Notes: a model not told the origin generated them from the sequence alone. A stretch of 64,000 bases of DNA from Zavarzinella sp. (GCA_041399155.1 JAWKTI010000003.1:558001-622000), one strand, 5' to 3'; positions 38,449-45,387 are shown, counted from the stretch's first letter. Numbers and translations: made by a program.

Positions 38449-39333
38449 ATGCAAGTTCGTGGTATTGTTCCCCCCATTGTTACGCCAATGCTGGCGAATG
38501 AAGAGATCGACTTCCCACGATTACGGCAAGTGATTGACCGCCAGATCGAAGCGGGGGTATCGGCGATTTTCGTATTGGGCACCACCGGCGAGTGCTACGC
38601 ACTCGATCTGGAAGAGAAACGCCAGGTAATTATCGCCGCACGCGACCACATTGCGGGTCGGGTGCCACTGTTTGCCGGCACGGGTGCGGAAACCACACGC
38701 GAAGCGATCACCATCACCCACATGGCTGCAGCAGAGGGCGTGGCAGGCATTTCGGTGATCACGCCCTATTTTGTGATGCCCACCCAGGCAGAACTGGTAG
38801 GCCACTACCGCAGGATTGCAGACGCAACTTCTTTGCCAGTAATCCTTTACAGCAATCCTGCCACGTGTGGCGGGCTGAAAATCTCGCCGGAAACGGTTGC
38901 AAAACTGTCCGAAGTTCCCAACATTGTGGCGATCAAGGATTCCAGCGGCGACTTGCAAAACCTCATCGAAACGGTTCGTCTGGTACCACCGGATTTTGCG
39001 GTGCTGCAAGGCCGAGACACCCTGATCGCACCCGCACTGATGTTTGGGGCGAAGGGTGCCGTACCTGCATCGGCCAATATTGTGCCCCACTGGTGCGTGG
39101 CAATTTTCCAGCATGTGCAGGCGGGGCGATTTGAGGATGCGAAAGCAGTCCAGGCCAAACTGAGCCCGGTACGGCTGGCTTTGATGCTGGGCACCGCACC
39201 CGGGGTGGTGAAAGAAGCGATGAGAATCATCGGCTGGGATGTCGGCCCTTCCCGCTCACCCATCGCCCCACTGACAGGGAATACACTGGCACAACTCCGA
39301 TCGATTCTGGATGATGCGGGCCTGATCCCATAG
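38449..39333 (+). CDS. dapA: 4-hydroxy-tetrahydrodipicolinate synthase
   Basis: 294 residues, full length. Blocks: GIVPPIVTPMLANEEIDFPR, FVLGTTGECYALDLEEKRQV, VPLFAGTGAETTREAI, ITPYFVMPTQAELVGHY, LPVILYSNPATCGGLKI (Tyr134) and NIVAIKDSSGDLQNL with the Schiff-base Lys at ~163. DapA condenses pyruvate with aspartate semialdehyde to start the lysine/diaminopimelate branch; dapL at 21 kb supplies the aminotransferase of the same route. Sequence-level specificity within the family (DapA versus sugar-acid aldolases) cannot be fixed, since GTTGE and YSNP are shared, but the DapA call is the most likely. Confidence 0.85.
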   Translation: MQVRGIVPPIVTPMLANEEIDFPRLRQVIDRQIEAGVSAIFVLGTTGECYALDLEEKRQVIIAARDHIAGRVPLFAGTGAETTREAITITHMAAAEGVAGISVITPYFVMPTQAELVGHYRRIADATSLPVILYSNPATCGGLKISPETVAKLSEVPNIVAIKDSSGDLQNLIETVRLVPPDFAVLQGRDTLIAPALMFGAKGAVPASANIVPHWCVAIFQHVQAGRFEDAKAVQAKLSPVRLALMLGTAPGVVKEAMRIIGWDVGPSRSPIAPLTGNTLAQLRSILDDAGLIP

Positions 39334-39356
39334 AAATTTGAGGGGAAATCCACAGC

Positions 39357-39860
39357 ATGCTCGAAGTGACCGATGACTCTGGTTTCCTGGCACTGGTCGT
39401 TCCTGCGGCTTACGAAACCTTCGTTGACAGCGATTGGACGTTAGACCAAATCTGGGCGCACTTCCAGGGCCAAATGGCCATGAATTCCCTCCTGATCTGG
39501 AGTACTGGCTTGGAGGGATTCTGGAAGGTTGACGTACGGTTGAAGAAAACCAAGGTAAAGGGATTCAGGGAGGCCAGTGGCCCGCTTCAAGTAGTCGGTG
39601 GCTCATTGCTTCTGACCAACTTCGAGAGCCTGACGATGGCCGCTCAGTTCAAGGATGTCTCTCTGCCCGAAAAGCACCAGGAAGATTTGTTGGTGTCCTT
39701 GCCTGACGGTGGCTATATTTGTCGAATCATCCAGATGTTCGATCCTCAGCAAGAAGAATCTGTCGGCGATGGCAACCCTGATTTTATCATCGAAGTCCTG
39801 AAGGCGACGCAGAAGGTTGCCGCGTGGGAGAATATACCGTGGTTCAACGGTGGTGGCTAA
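39357..39860 (+). CDS. Cassette-borne immunity-like hypothetical protein
   Basis: 167 residues, MLEVTDDSGFLALVVPAAYE, then WTLDQIWAHFQGQMAMNSLL, WSTGLEGFWKVDVR and KHQEDLLVSLPDGGYICRII. Small, acidic, no signal peptide, similar in style to SMI1/KNR4-type or other polyimmunity proteins, although I cannot name the family. The stop codon is part of GGCTAACC, an attC-like 5' end. It starts 24 bases after dapA and marks the left border of the cassette array, on the opposite strand to most cassettes further right. Confidence 0.6.
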   Translation: MLEVTDDSGFLALVVPAAYETFVDSDWTLDQIWAHFQGQMAMNSLLIWSTGLEGFWKVDVRLKKTKVKGFREASGPLQVVGGSLLLTNFESLTMAAQFKDVSLPEKHQEDLLVSLPDGGYICRIIQMFDPQQEESVGDGNPDFIIEVLKATQKVAAWENIPWFNGGG

Positions 39861-40434
39861 CCAATTGTTAAAGTTGACAAGGGCCACATTCAATCTTCTC
39901 GCGACACGTAGTCGTTGCAGCGGTCCCGGCAGCTTTCATTTGCGGTTCGGCGACGAAGGTCGCAGGGGGTACGCTGTGGTGGAAGGAGTAGCCTGGCACG
40001 GACAGACTCTGGACGAGCTGGAGGGGGTTGTCTGGGATGAGCCAGACCACCCTTGGCGTAATCGAGTACGCGAGGCCCGCCAGAAGCCTCTCCAGGCGTT
40101 CTCCGTAGAGGATCTGCGGTTCATGCTCGGCCAGCAGATCAGCCTGCCGGTATTAATACCGATGGCCCTTGACGTGCTGGAGCTGGTGGACGCGTTCGCT
40201 GGTGGCGACTTCCACCACGGCACATTGCTGTTCAACGCCCTCACGGTGGACAAGCGGTTCTGGCAGCAATACCCTCGGCTCTGGCATCGAATGAAGGTGG
40301 TTCTGGTAGATCTGCACACGTTCCGTGAGTACATCGAGCAGGAATTGCTCCCAGCAGCGAGGGCGTTTGAGGTCGTCGGGCCAGCCTCCCCCCAAGATAC
40401 AGAAGCAGGCGCTGAAGCAAACAGAGATGCATGA
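39817..40434 (+). CDS. CdiI-type contact-dependent inhibition immunity protein
   Basis: The diagnostic segment is TLDELEGVVWDEPDHPWRNR, REARQKPLQAFSVEDLRFML, GQQISLPVLIPMALDVLELV, GDFHHGTLLFNALTVDKRFW. This matches the immunity family with the pattern L.ELEG..W...P...S.L......R.KPL..F..EDLR..I.Q (CdiI_2). Such proteins neutralise a toxin delivered by neighbouring cells. The open frame overlaps the preceding gene by 44 bases and the first ~50 residues are not family-like, so translation probably starts later, for example at TTG 39874 or GTG 39976. No matching toxin gene is in the window, so it is likely an orphan immunity gene held in a cassette. Confidence 0.8.
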   Translation: MPRGRIYRGSTVVANQLLKLTRATFNLLATRSRCSGPGSFHLRFGDEGRRGYAVVEGVAWHGQTLDELEGVVWDEPDHPWRNRVREARQKPLQAFSVEDLRFMLGQQISLPVLIPMALDVLELVDAFAGGDFHHGTLLFNALTVDKRFWQQYPRLWHRMKVVLVDLHTFREYIEQELLPAARAFEVVGPASPQDTEAGAEANRDA

Positions 40435-40492
40435 ATCGTTTTTCCTGACCACAGCGTCCTTTCACCCGAACTTTTCAGGACGCCAAATTGCC

Positions 40493-40804
40493 TTAGACGT
40501 CTGAAAAGTAAGGGTGCCATCGTGATAATCCGTCGGATACCTGCTGAGACTGCCTGCGGAAAACCTCCTCCCAGTAACCAGCCTCGCCGATGAAGCTACC
40601 AGCGTGGAACACGCGAGACCGATCGAGGCTCTCCTGTTGTGCCGTCACCCATTTGCGAAGGTCATTGAGAACATCAGCTGGCAACTCGCTTGCGAGGTCG
40701 GCGGGTGCACGGTCTGCTGCGACTTGACAGAGGCGTATCAGTAACTCGTGCGAGGTTAACTCTCCGGACTCGAACCTCTCAACCAGTTTCGCAGGCTCGA
40801 ACAT
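40493..40804 (-). CDS. Cassette-encoded hypothetical protein
   Basis: 103 residues, MFEPAKLVERFESGELTSHE, LLIRLCQVAADRAPADLASE, LPADVLNDLRKWVTAQQESL. A compact helical protein; the N-terminus resembles the ~100-residue planctomycete proteins that begin with a helix and an LT..E.... segment, but I cannot assign it. It runs in the same direction as the intI remnant, as expected for a cassette. Confidence 0.55.
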   Translation of the reverse strand: MFEPAKLVERFESGELTSHELLIRLCQVAADRAPADLASELPADVLNDLRKWVTAQQESLDRSRVFHAGSFIGEAGYWEEVFRRQSQQVSDGLSRWHPYFSDV

Positions 40805-40848
40805 CGATCACCCCGTCGTTTTAATGCAGTGGCTTGTTATGCCTGGGT
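40805..40848 (-). other. Truncated attC left half between cassette genes
   Basis: On the minus strand GGCATAACAAGCCACTGCAT starts at the TAA stop of the DUF5063 gene and carries an integron R''-like core (GCATAAC). Only about 33 bases separate it from the next start codon, so the right half is missing. It resembles the 5' half of known environmental attC sites. Confidence 0.45.
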
Positions 40849-41337
40849 CGAGAATGCCCAAGGCTCGTTGTCTGCGAGCCAGTTGTGGAGGGCCCGCACC
40901 GCACTGGTCGCATGCCGGCCCCAGTGAGTTGTCATGGAAGACACCCATACCCATACCGCCGCATCAACGCGACCGACATTGTACAACCGCAACCCGAGAA
41001 CAACATCACGAAAGATGTCGGCAATGTCATCTGACAAGCTGCCAATTACTGGCTCTTCGGGCGGAACCTTCGTCGAGTCAAACACGACACCGTAGAAGTC
41101 GAGAGGCAAACGACTCGCATTCTTGAACACGGACATCCATTCCTCATCTTTCACTCGCAGTGGATCGACACAGAGATCATCGCCGTGCCATTGCAAGGGC
41201 AACTCCAGTGCCCGTAAATAAAGCGTAGTGAGCCGCAAAAGTGCATTGCGTGCACTTGCCCCGCCCGTGTCGGTCCCGGTTTCGGCCCAGTGGGCAAATC
41301 GTTCGGCTTCGTCTGCGAAAAGCTTGACAGCGTCCAA
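40837..41337 (-). CDS. DUF5063 domain protein in cassette
   Basis: 166 residues with the DUF5063 pattern: LFADEAERFAHWAETGTDTG, RNALLRLTTLYLRALELPLQ, LPLDFYGVVFDSTKVPPEEP, VIGSLSDDIADIFRDVVLGL, LYNVGRVDAAVWVWVSSMTT, HWGRHATSAVRALHNWL. Family members are common in planctomycetes and in polymorphic-toxin immunity islands; their function is not established. The stop codon merges with an attC-like end (GCATAACAAGCC), and the gene begins just after structured element copy f. Confidence 0.75.
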   Translation of the reverse strand: MDAVKLFADEAERFAHWAETGTDTGGASARNALLRLTTLYLRALELPLQWHGDDLCVDPLRVKDEEWMSVFKNASRLPLDFYGVVFDSTKVPPEEPVIGSLSDDIADIFRDVVLGLRLYNVGRVDAAVWVWVSSMTTHWGRHATSAVRALHNWLADNEPWAFSTQA

Positions 41338-41356
41338 TAGTTCCCCTGGGGCCTAG

Positions 41357-41516
41357 CGGAGTCCGAGAATGAGCAGAGTCGCGAAAGTGCATATGAAGCG
41401 ATTTCTGCTCCAATCGCTCACATGCCGCTTGCGGCCGTCACCTTTAATATGTGCTCAGTCGCGGACTCCGTTAAGACGGCCGTAGGCCGACTTAACGTAA
41501 AAGCTCAGTTGCCGGC
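41357..41516 (-). repeat. Structured element copy f, palindrome and attC right half
   Basis: Read on the minus strand: GGCCGGCAACTGAGC and TTTTACGTTAAG (attC right half), then the hairpin GTTAAGTCGGCC-TAC-GGCCGTCTTAAC, then CGGAGTCCGCGACTGAGCAC, the GGCCGCAAGCGGC hairpin, GCGATTGGAGCAGAAATCGC and the right terminal repeat ending CTCGGACTCCG. All parts seen in copies a and d are present, in the same order, in a different locus. Confidence 0.7.
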
Positions 41517-42008
41517 CTACTTCGATTCATCCAGGCAATCGTTCCAAATCTTCGCGCCCTTCTCATGGCCGTCAACACCCTCGAAGAACGATTGCAGGGC
41601 TGCATTCATGTCGAAGTCCTCGCAATTCGTCCAATCGAGGAGCTTTGGCTTATGCACCCGAAACTTGCCGAATTGCTTCGGTGTGTACGGAACCGCCATG
41701 ACGGCTTCGGAGTCCGGTGAAAAGTAGGCACGCATTTCAATGATGATGGCGTCTACCTTTTCATTGCCGATGGGTATGCGCCCATCGTAAACCAAGACCG
41801 CATCGTTCGCGTCCATCTCGTTCGATTCGAGCTTTCTTTTCCCATATGCGACAGATGCTTCCAAGTCGTCATTGACTACCAGGCGTTCCATTTTGCGCTC
41901 GTCATCCTCGGTCGTGTACGCCAACATCGGCGTAAGCGTCTCGCCGTCGGACACGCACCAGATGGCATGAGCAGCGAAAAAGCCGGCGAGTTTGGAGGCG
42001 GTAATCAT
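41517..42008 (-). CDS. Cassette-encoded hypothetical protein
   Basis: 163 residues, MITASKLAGFFAAHAIWCVS, DGETLTPMLAYTTEDDERKM, NDAVLVYDGRIPIGNEKVDA, IIIEMRAYFSPDSEAVMAVP and YTPKQFGKFRVHKPKLLDW. An alpha/beta protein resembling unnamed cassette proteins of environmental integrons; no domain recognised. It lies directly between an attC site (at its 5' side) and an attC right half (at its 3' side), so it occupies one cassette. Cytoplasmic. Confidence 0.65.
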   Translation of the reverse strand: MITASKLAGFFAAHAIWCVSDGETLTPMLAYTTEDDERKMERLVVNDDLEASVAYGKRKLESNEMDANDAVLVYDGRIPIGNEKVDAIIIEMRAYFSPDSEAVMAVPYTPKQFGKFRVHKPKLLDWTNCEDFDMNAALQSFFEGVDGHEKGAKIWNDCLDESK

Positions 42009-42024
42009 CAGCGATCACTTCTGC

Positions 42025-42133
42025 GACTAACGTAAAAGGCTCAGTTGCCGGCCGCCCGCGGAGAGCAGGCTCCAAACCGACAACAACATTCTACTCGCGG
42101 GCGTCGCCGGTCAACTGCAGCCGGTGGTTAGGT
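42025..42133 (-). other. attC site
   Basis: Minus-strand read: ACCTAACCACCGGCTGCAGT, then TGACCGGCGACGCCCGCGAG, a central variable part, CTCCGCGGGCGGCCGGCAAC, and TGAGCCTTTTACGTTAGTC. R''-like ACCTAAC and R'-like GTTAGTC bound it, and the inner arms GCAGTTGACCGG and CCGGCAACTGAGC pair imperfectly, as in integron recombination sites. Length ~109 bases. Confidence 0.85.
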
Positions 42134-42187
42134 GGCTACCCGTGAAGATGCGTGTCAGGCGTGGTCTCTCGGGAGGCATCTTCATCC
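42134..42187 (-). other. Micro-cassette without a normal gene
   Basis: 54 bases between two attC sites. It contains an inverted repeat GAAGATGC ... GCATCTTC (8-base arms, about 24 bases apart). A frame of about 25 codons (ATG AAG ATG ...) runs from it into the next attC site. No recognisable product. It could be an ORF-less cassette, a small peptide or an RNA. Confidence 0.6.
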
Positions 42188-42297
42188 GACTAACGTAAAA
42201 GGCTCAGTTGCCGGCCGCACGCGGAAAGCAAGCTACAAGCCGACAACAACATTCTACTTCGCGGGCGTCGCCGGTCAACTGCAGCCGGTGGTTATCT
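42188..42297 (-). other. attC site
   Basis: Minus-strand read: AGATAACCACCGGCTGCAGT, TGACCGGCGACGCCCGCGAA, central part, CGTGCGGCCGGCAACTGAGC, CTTTTACGTTAGTC. It has the same outer blocks as the sites at 42.0 and 43.7 kb but a variable centre (GTTGTCGGCTTGTAGCTTGC here against GTTGTCGGTTTGGAGCCTGC in the others). ~110 bases. Confidence 0.85.
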
Positions 42298-42870
42298 GGC
42301 GGCCGAACTGCCGTCGAAGACTTTGGTGAAGTCCATCCCGCGCGGCACCGTGCGCCGGAGCTGAGAAGCTACCGGATCCACGGCGAGCAGAGATCCCATC
42401 GACATTCCCACGTTCCCGGCCGCCGACCCTGCCGGCTGACTAATCTCGAACAACGATGCTCGCTCGAGTTCCTTCGCGTCAAAGTCGTATTTGTTGATCC
42501 ACGTAACGTTCTTGCTGACACTGTTGACGCTCGCCTTCGCATTGGGCCCAAGCGATACGCGCCAAAGGCAGTGAACGACATAGAGCTCTACGCCTTGCAC
42601 AGCGACCGGGAGAAATTCCGCAGCATCGCCGACGATGCCGGCCCACGCATCGGCGACCCGCTTCGTGACGACCGGCGCACGAAGGTTGAGCGTGTAAGCT
42701 TCGATCTTCTCGTCGAAGTTGCCCTTAAGTTCGAGACGACGCCAGATCGCCTTCAGTCGTAGCGGCACAGACAGCGGCCAAAGGTCGTCGATCTCGCCAT
42801 CCAAATCGAGGTTGTTTAACGGATTCTCATCCTCATCAAAAACGATCGGTCGGATTAGGTAAACCGCCAT
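42292..42870 (-). CDS. Immunity-like hypothetical protein
   Basis: 192 residues, MAVYLIRPIVFDEDENPLNN, LDLDGEIDDLWPLSVPLRLK, WRRLELKGNFDEKIEAYTLN, ELYVVHCLWRVSLGPNAKAS, VNSVSKNVTWINKYDFDAKE. A soluble protein; a few features (an acidic N-terminal strand, an internal LY.VHCLW) suggest an immunity-protein fold but I cannot name it. The TAA stop forms part of the R''-like core of the attC at 42188-42297, while its start lies 18 bases from the core of the next attC, typical of cassette genes. Confidence 0.65.
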   Translation of the reverse strand: MAVYLIRPIVFDEDENPLNNLDLDGEIDDLWPLSVPLRLKAIWRRLELKGNFDEKIEAYTLNLRAPVVTKRVADAWAGIVGDAAEFLPVAVQGVELYVVHCLWRVSLGPNAKASVNSVSKNVTWINKYDFDAKELERASLFEISQPAGSAAGNVGMSMGSLLAVDPVASQLRRTVPRGMDFTKVFDGSSAAR

Positions 42871-42887
42871 AGGCCATTCGCTCCGCC

Positions 42888-43013
42888 AGATAACGTTTGA
42901 GCTGAGCTGTCCACGCCGGTATGGCGCTTGGCCCGCGAGGCGGATGATCTACCACTCCGCTTCGCGGGCCAAGTGCCATGCCGGTGTGGGTCAGCTCGAG
43001 CGAAGGGTTAGGC
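42888..43013 (-). other. attC site, second type
   Basis: Minus-strand read: GCCTAACCCTTCGCTCGAGC, TGACCCACACCGGCATGGCA, CTTGGCCCGCGAAGCGGAG, central part, CTCGCGGGCCAAGCGCCATA, CCGGCGTGGACAGCTCAGCT, CAAACGTTATCT. Bounded by GCCTAAC and GTTATCT, with long imperfect arms (CTTGGCCCGCGA and TCGCGGGCCAAG). ~126 bases. It is unrelated in its centre to the CACCGGCTGCAG sites. Confidence 0.85.
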
Positions 43014-43301
43014 GTCACCGTGCGGGTAGCGATGAATGAGTTGGAGATAGGCTCGACCCAAGAACATGGCCGCTTCAGCCATCTTGCGCATCTCTTTGGC
43101 AAACGACTCAGGCGTCAGCATCTCCTGATCGTAGAGAGCTTCACCGGTCTCTTCGTCGACGTTGAGTCTTGGATTCGAGCCGCACGAGGTCAACGTAGGA
43201 AAACACCGGGCATCGCCTCCGACCACCGAACGACCGCAATCACCCGGCCGCGACGAGAGATTTGCAATGTGAAAACGCCCGACTTCGCGGCTCGGGTGCA
43301 T
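43008..43301 (-). CDS. Uncertain cassette protein, start unclear
   Basis: Open frame of 97 residues. The C-terminal part is coding-like: RLNVDEETGEALYDQEMLTP, ESFAKEMRKMAEAAMFLGRA, YLQLIHRYPHGDA. The TAA stop lies inside GCCTAAC of the next attC. The N-terminal part overlaps a degenerate attC and is not convincing, and another frame (QISRRGRVIAVVRW) could contribute the N-terminus if a base is missing. No family assigned. Confidence 0.4.
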   Translation of the reverse strand: MHPSREVGRFHIANLSSRPGDCGRSVVGGDARCFPTLTSCGSNPRLNVDEETGEALYDQEMLTPESFAKEMRKMAEAAMFLGRAYLQLIHRYPHGDA

Positions 43302-43318
43302 TGCTTCGTTATGTTTTC
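43253..43318 (-). other. Degenerate attC remnant
   Basis: Starts ACATAACGAAGCAATGCACC, then CGAGCCGCGAAGTCGGGCG, then CATTGC. It has imperfect arms (CACCCGA/TCGGGCG and GCAATG/CATTGC), but no clear R' core after the second arm. Confidence 0.4.
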
Positions 43319-43707
43319 TGATCTTCGTCGCCGTCCGGAATCAGCATCGTGCCGCCGATCCTGAACTGGTGAAGTGAAGCCATGAACGGTTCCAGTTGCT
43401 TCTCAAATCGTCTTGAATCAAACTCGATGGTCGGTGTGCCCCCATATGCGCTCGGTGGTGACGCGTCGCGATGCGTTGCGACCACTCTGTCCATGCCATC
43501 GTGAATGCCATCATACTTGAACATCCAGAGTGCCAAGCGCTGCCCCTTGTTTTCGCTGGTGGACTCAATCAGCCATTTTTCGCCGAGTGCCCAGTCCGAC
43601 TCTCTGTCGTCAACTCCGACTACTCTCCAATTGTTTGCGCGGAGGCAATGCAACAATGCTTTTCGCTTTTCGGGCAGGTGCTTTTCGATCTGCTCAACGT
43701 GCTTCAT
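43309..43707 (-). CDS. Cassette-encoded hypothetical protein
   Basis: 132 residues from the ATG at 43707 (MKHVEQIEKHLPEKRKALLH); the open frame extends over the attC on its 5' side but would then start inside it. Contains CLRANNWRVVGVDDRESDWA, GEKWLIESTSENKGQRLALW, MFKYDGIHDGMDRVVATHRD and PTIEFDSRRFEKQLEPFMAS. Small soluble protein typical of integron cassettes, with the WLIES/RL.LW strands seen in immunity-like families. The stop codon is part of the ACATAAC end of the degenerate attC. Confidence 0.6.
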   Translation of the reverse strand: MKHVEQIEKHLPEKRKALLHCLRANNWRVVGVDDRESDWALGEKWLIESTSENKGQRLALWMFKYDGIHDGMDRVVATHRDASPPSAYGGTPTIEFDSRRFEKQLEPFMASLHQFRIGGTMLIPDGDEDQKT

Positions 43708-43713
43708 TTTAAA

Positions 43714-43821
43714 ACATAACGTAAAAGGCTCAGTTGCCGGCCGCCCGCGGAGAGCAGGCTCCAAACCGACAACCACATCATATCGCGGGCGCAGCCGGTC
43801 AACTGCAGCCGGTGGTTAGCC
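43714..43821 (-). other. attC site
   Basis: Minus-strand read: GGCTAACCACCGGCTGCAGT, TGACCGGCTGCGCCCGCGAT, ATGATGTGGTTGTCGGTTTG, GAGCCTGCTCTCCGCGGGCG, GCCGGCAACTGAGCCTTTTA, CGTTATG. Same family as the sites at 42.0 and 42.2 kb. The TAA of the neighbouring gene forms its left core. Confidence 0.85.
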
Positions 43822-44199
43822 CGCCCCGTCGTCGAACATGAGCTTGCATTCCTGCGAATCGAAGATGACGAACCTGCCTAGCTCTTGCAGGCGTTCGTTG
43901 ATGATGAGGTAGTCATTGAACAGTTCCATGTCTGCGTCTTCGCCGGACATCTCGTATCGGGTGGCACAGCCATGGCATGGAATATCAAATCGCTCAGCGA
44001 TCTCATTGCTCTCCTCAATGACGTAGCCAGAACTATTCGGCACGATTTCAATGTGCCCGGCAGAAGTCACGCGCCGAATGGTTGAACCGATGCGTTCGAC
44101 CGAACCGTCGCCGGTGGCCGCCACGCCCTGGACTACCTCAAGCATCTCGTCGACGGAGAAACTCGCACTTGGCTTAAGCATGATCAATGTGTCGTACAT
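43816..44199 (-). CDS. First cassette gene, hypothetical protein
   Basis: 127 residues, MYDTLIMLKPSASFSVDEML, GYVIEESNEIAERFDIPCHG, CATRYEMSGEDADMELFNDY, LIINERLQELGRFVIFDSQE. Small alpha/beta protein. The start codon lies 12 bases from GTTAGTC, the core joining it to the presumed attI region, so it occupies the first cassette position next to the intI remnant. Cassettes nearest attI are the most recently acquired and the best expressed in known integrons. I cannot assign a family. Confidence 0.65.
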   Translation of the reverse strand: MYDTLIMLKPSASFSVDEMLEVVQGVAATGDGSVERIGSTIRRVTSAGHIEIVPNSSGYVIEESNEIAERFDIPCHGCATRYEMSGEDADMELFNDYLIINERLQELGRFVIFDSQECKLMFDDGAG

Positions 44200-44210
44200 C
44201 GGCGTTGGCG

Positions 44211-44376
44211 GACTAACTTGTAATTAGATTGCGCTTGCGCAAAATAACACTTTTAAAAATAAAGATGGTACCGTACCATCTAACTACTTACATGGTATGA
44301 ATTTACGTTCAAACCATTGTTTCAAATCAGCCGCGAGATAACACACTAATGGACATTGCGCCGAAAGTTATTCATC
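44211..44376 (-). other. Candidate attI region
   Basis: Between the intI remnant and the first cassette. The junction reads AAGTTAGTCCGCC on the minus strand (GTTAGTC core, close to GTTRRRY). The rest is AT-rich, with the palindrome AGATGGTACCGTACCATCT at about 44263-44281 and a second copy of TGGTAC/GTACCA. A recombination function here is inference from position only. Confidence 0.5.
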
Positions 44377-44496
44377 TCAGGGGCTTTTGACGCCTCTCCC
44401 CCCTTTGTTTAGGACATGCGTGTAAATCATGGTGGTCGTCACATCGGCATGTCCCAACAGTTCTTGTACCGTCCTAATTTCAAAGTACAGCATGAG
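44377..44496 (-). pseudogene. intI: Integron integrase intI, C-terminal remnant
   Basis: About 40 codons survive, reading EIRTVQELLGHADVTTTMIY, then THVLNKGGRGVKSP and a stop. This is the C-terminus of IntI-type tyrosine recombinases (compare the recalled IntI tail DIRTVQ.LLGH.DV.TTMIYT, then HVL..GG.GVRSP). The conserved LLGH histidine and the catalytic tyrosine are present, but the N-terminal ~280 residues, including the box I arginine and the IntI-specific insert, are gone. Upstream on the same strand the code is replaced by unrelated DNA with a REP palindrome (44593-44617). The remnant points toward the cassettes, opposite to the usual class 1 arrangement. Confidence 0.85.
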
Positions 44497-44592
44497 GAAG
44501 GTCCACATTAGTTGTAGTTTACTCAGTAGTTCTAAGGGGTGCAAGAAAAAAACAGAGTGCGATACAGAAAGATACACTACATGGGCAAAACT

Positions 44593-44668
44593 GGATTCCC
44601 GCCTTCGCGGGAATGACGGTTGTAGACACAACCGTCTGAAACCCAACCTTGGTTGGGTTTGTAAGCCG
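44593..44668. repeat. REP-like palindrome and second palindrome
   Basis: GGATTCCCGCCTTCGCGGGA, then ATGAC, is the window-wide REP family. At about 44639-44660 AAACCCAACC-TT-GGTTGGGTTT forms a 10-base-arm hairpin that could terminate transcription. The gap 44497-44718 holds only these. Confidence 0.55.
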
Positions 44669-44718
44669 CGGTTGGATCGAAAAATACCAGAAACACCGAA
44701 TTTCAAACTGATTTTGGT

Positions 44719-45387
44719 TTAGTTGCGGAAGTTTCTGGATAGCAAGTTCCATCTTTTTAAGATGGTTACCATACTGCACACTGCAAACCGTAAAGCACGC
44801 ACGATGAGCCCGAAACTGCGGTGGCCAATAGGCTGGCCATCGGGAGTGTAAAGGAGCGAGTAGCTTGGGAAGCCTAATTCTGCCCAAGCACTCATTAGTC
44901 CACCGCATCGCGGGCATTCCCAACCCACGTGCTCATCGCTCTTGACAAGTCGTAGTGGTTCAACACGTACCGTACCGCAGAGCAAGCAGCGTGCCGGATG
45001 CGTTCGCTCTCGCCTCCAATTTATTAGAGACTGCAGCATCGCAATCCAGCAATCGCGATCTTCGAACGGTGGCTCGACTTGGTGTCCAATTTCTAGCTGC
45101 TCCAAATCAGTAACCGGAACAAGGTCTTCCATCAAGCTGATGAGCCGACAGCCTTGACACCAACCGGGCTTCTCGAGGCATACCACCTGCTCACCGGATG
45201 GTAGAACGTAGTGGCGAATTGCTGGTGGAATCTTGGACCAGCAGCAAAAATTCTCGCACTCGTACTCGATTGCACCCATATCCAGCCTCAGTATAGCCTG
45301 ACAATAATGCTCGGTAGTGACGGGGCAGAACTCCTGAAACGCTACATGATCCGCAATCTGCTGCTTCAACTGGTCTGAACATTTCAA
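44719..45387 (-). CDS. Cysteine-rich hypothetical protein with zinc-ribbon
   Basis: 222 residues. There is a pair of cysteines early (FCPVTTEHYC), an ECENFCCW segment, and near residue 133 a zinc-ribbon pattern CLLCGTVRVEPLRLVKSDEH ending WECPRCGG. The C-terminal ~50 residues hold hydrophobic stretches (SYSLLYTPDGQPIGHRSFGL, RALRFAVCSMVTILKRW). No family recognised. It lies between the integron remnant and a divergent DUF11 gene; possibly mobile cargo. Confidence 0.5.
   Translation of the reverse strand: MKCSDQLKQQIADHVAFQEFCPVTTEHYCQAILRLDMGAIEYECENFCCWSKIPPAIRHYVLPSGEQVVCLEKPGWCQGCRLISLMEDLVPVTDLEQLEIGHQVEPPFEDRDCWIAMLQSLINWRRERTHPARCLLCGTVRVEPLRLVKSDEHVGWECPRCGGLMSAWAELGFPSYSLLYTPDGQPIGHRSFGLIVRALRFAVCSMVTILKRWNLLSRNFRN

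Noticed and set aside
42836..43102. 88-codon minus-strand frame
   Set aside because: It lies almost wholly within the attC at 42888-43013; translation of the recombination site is not expected to be a gene.
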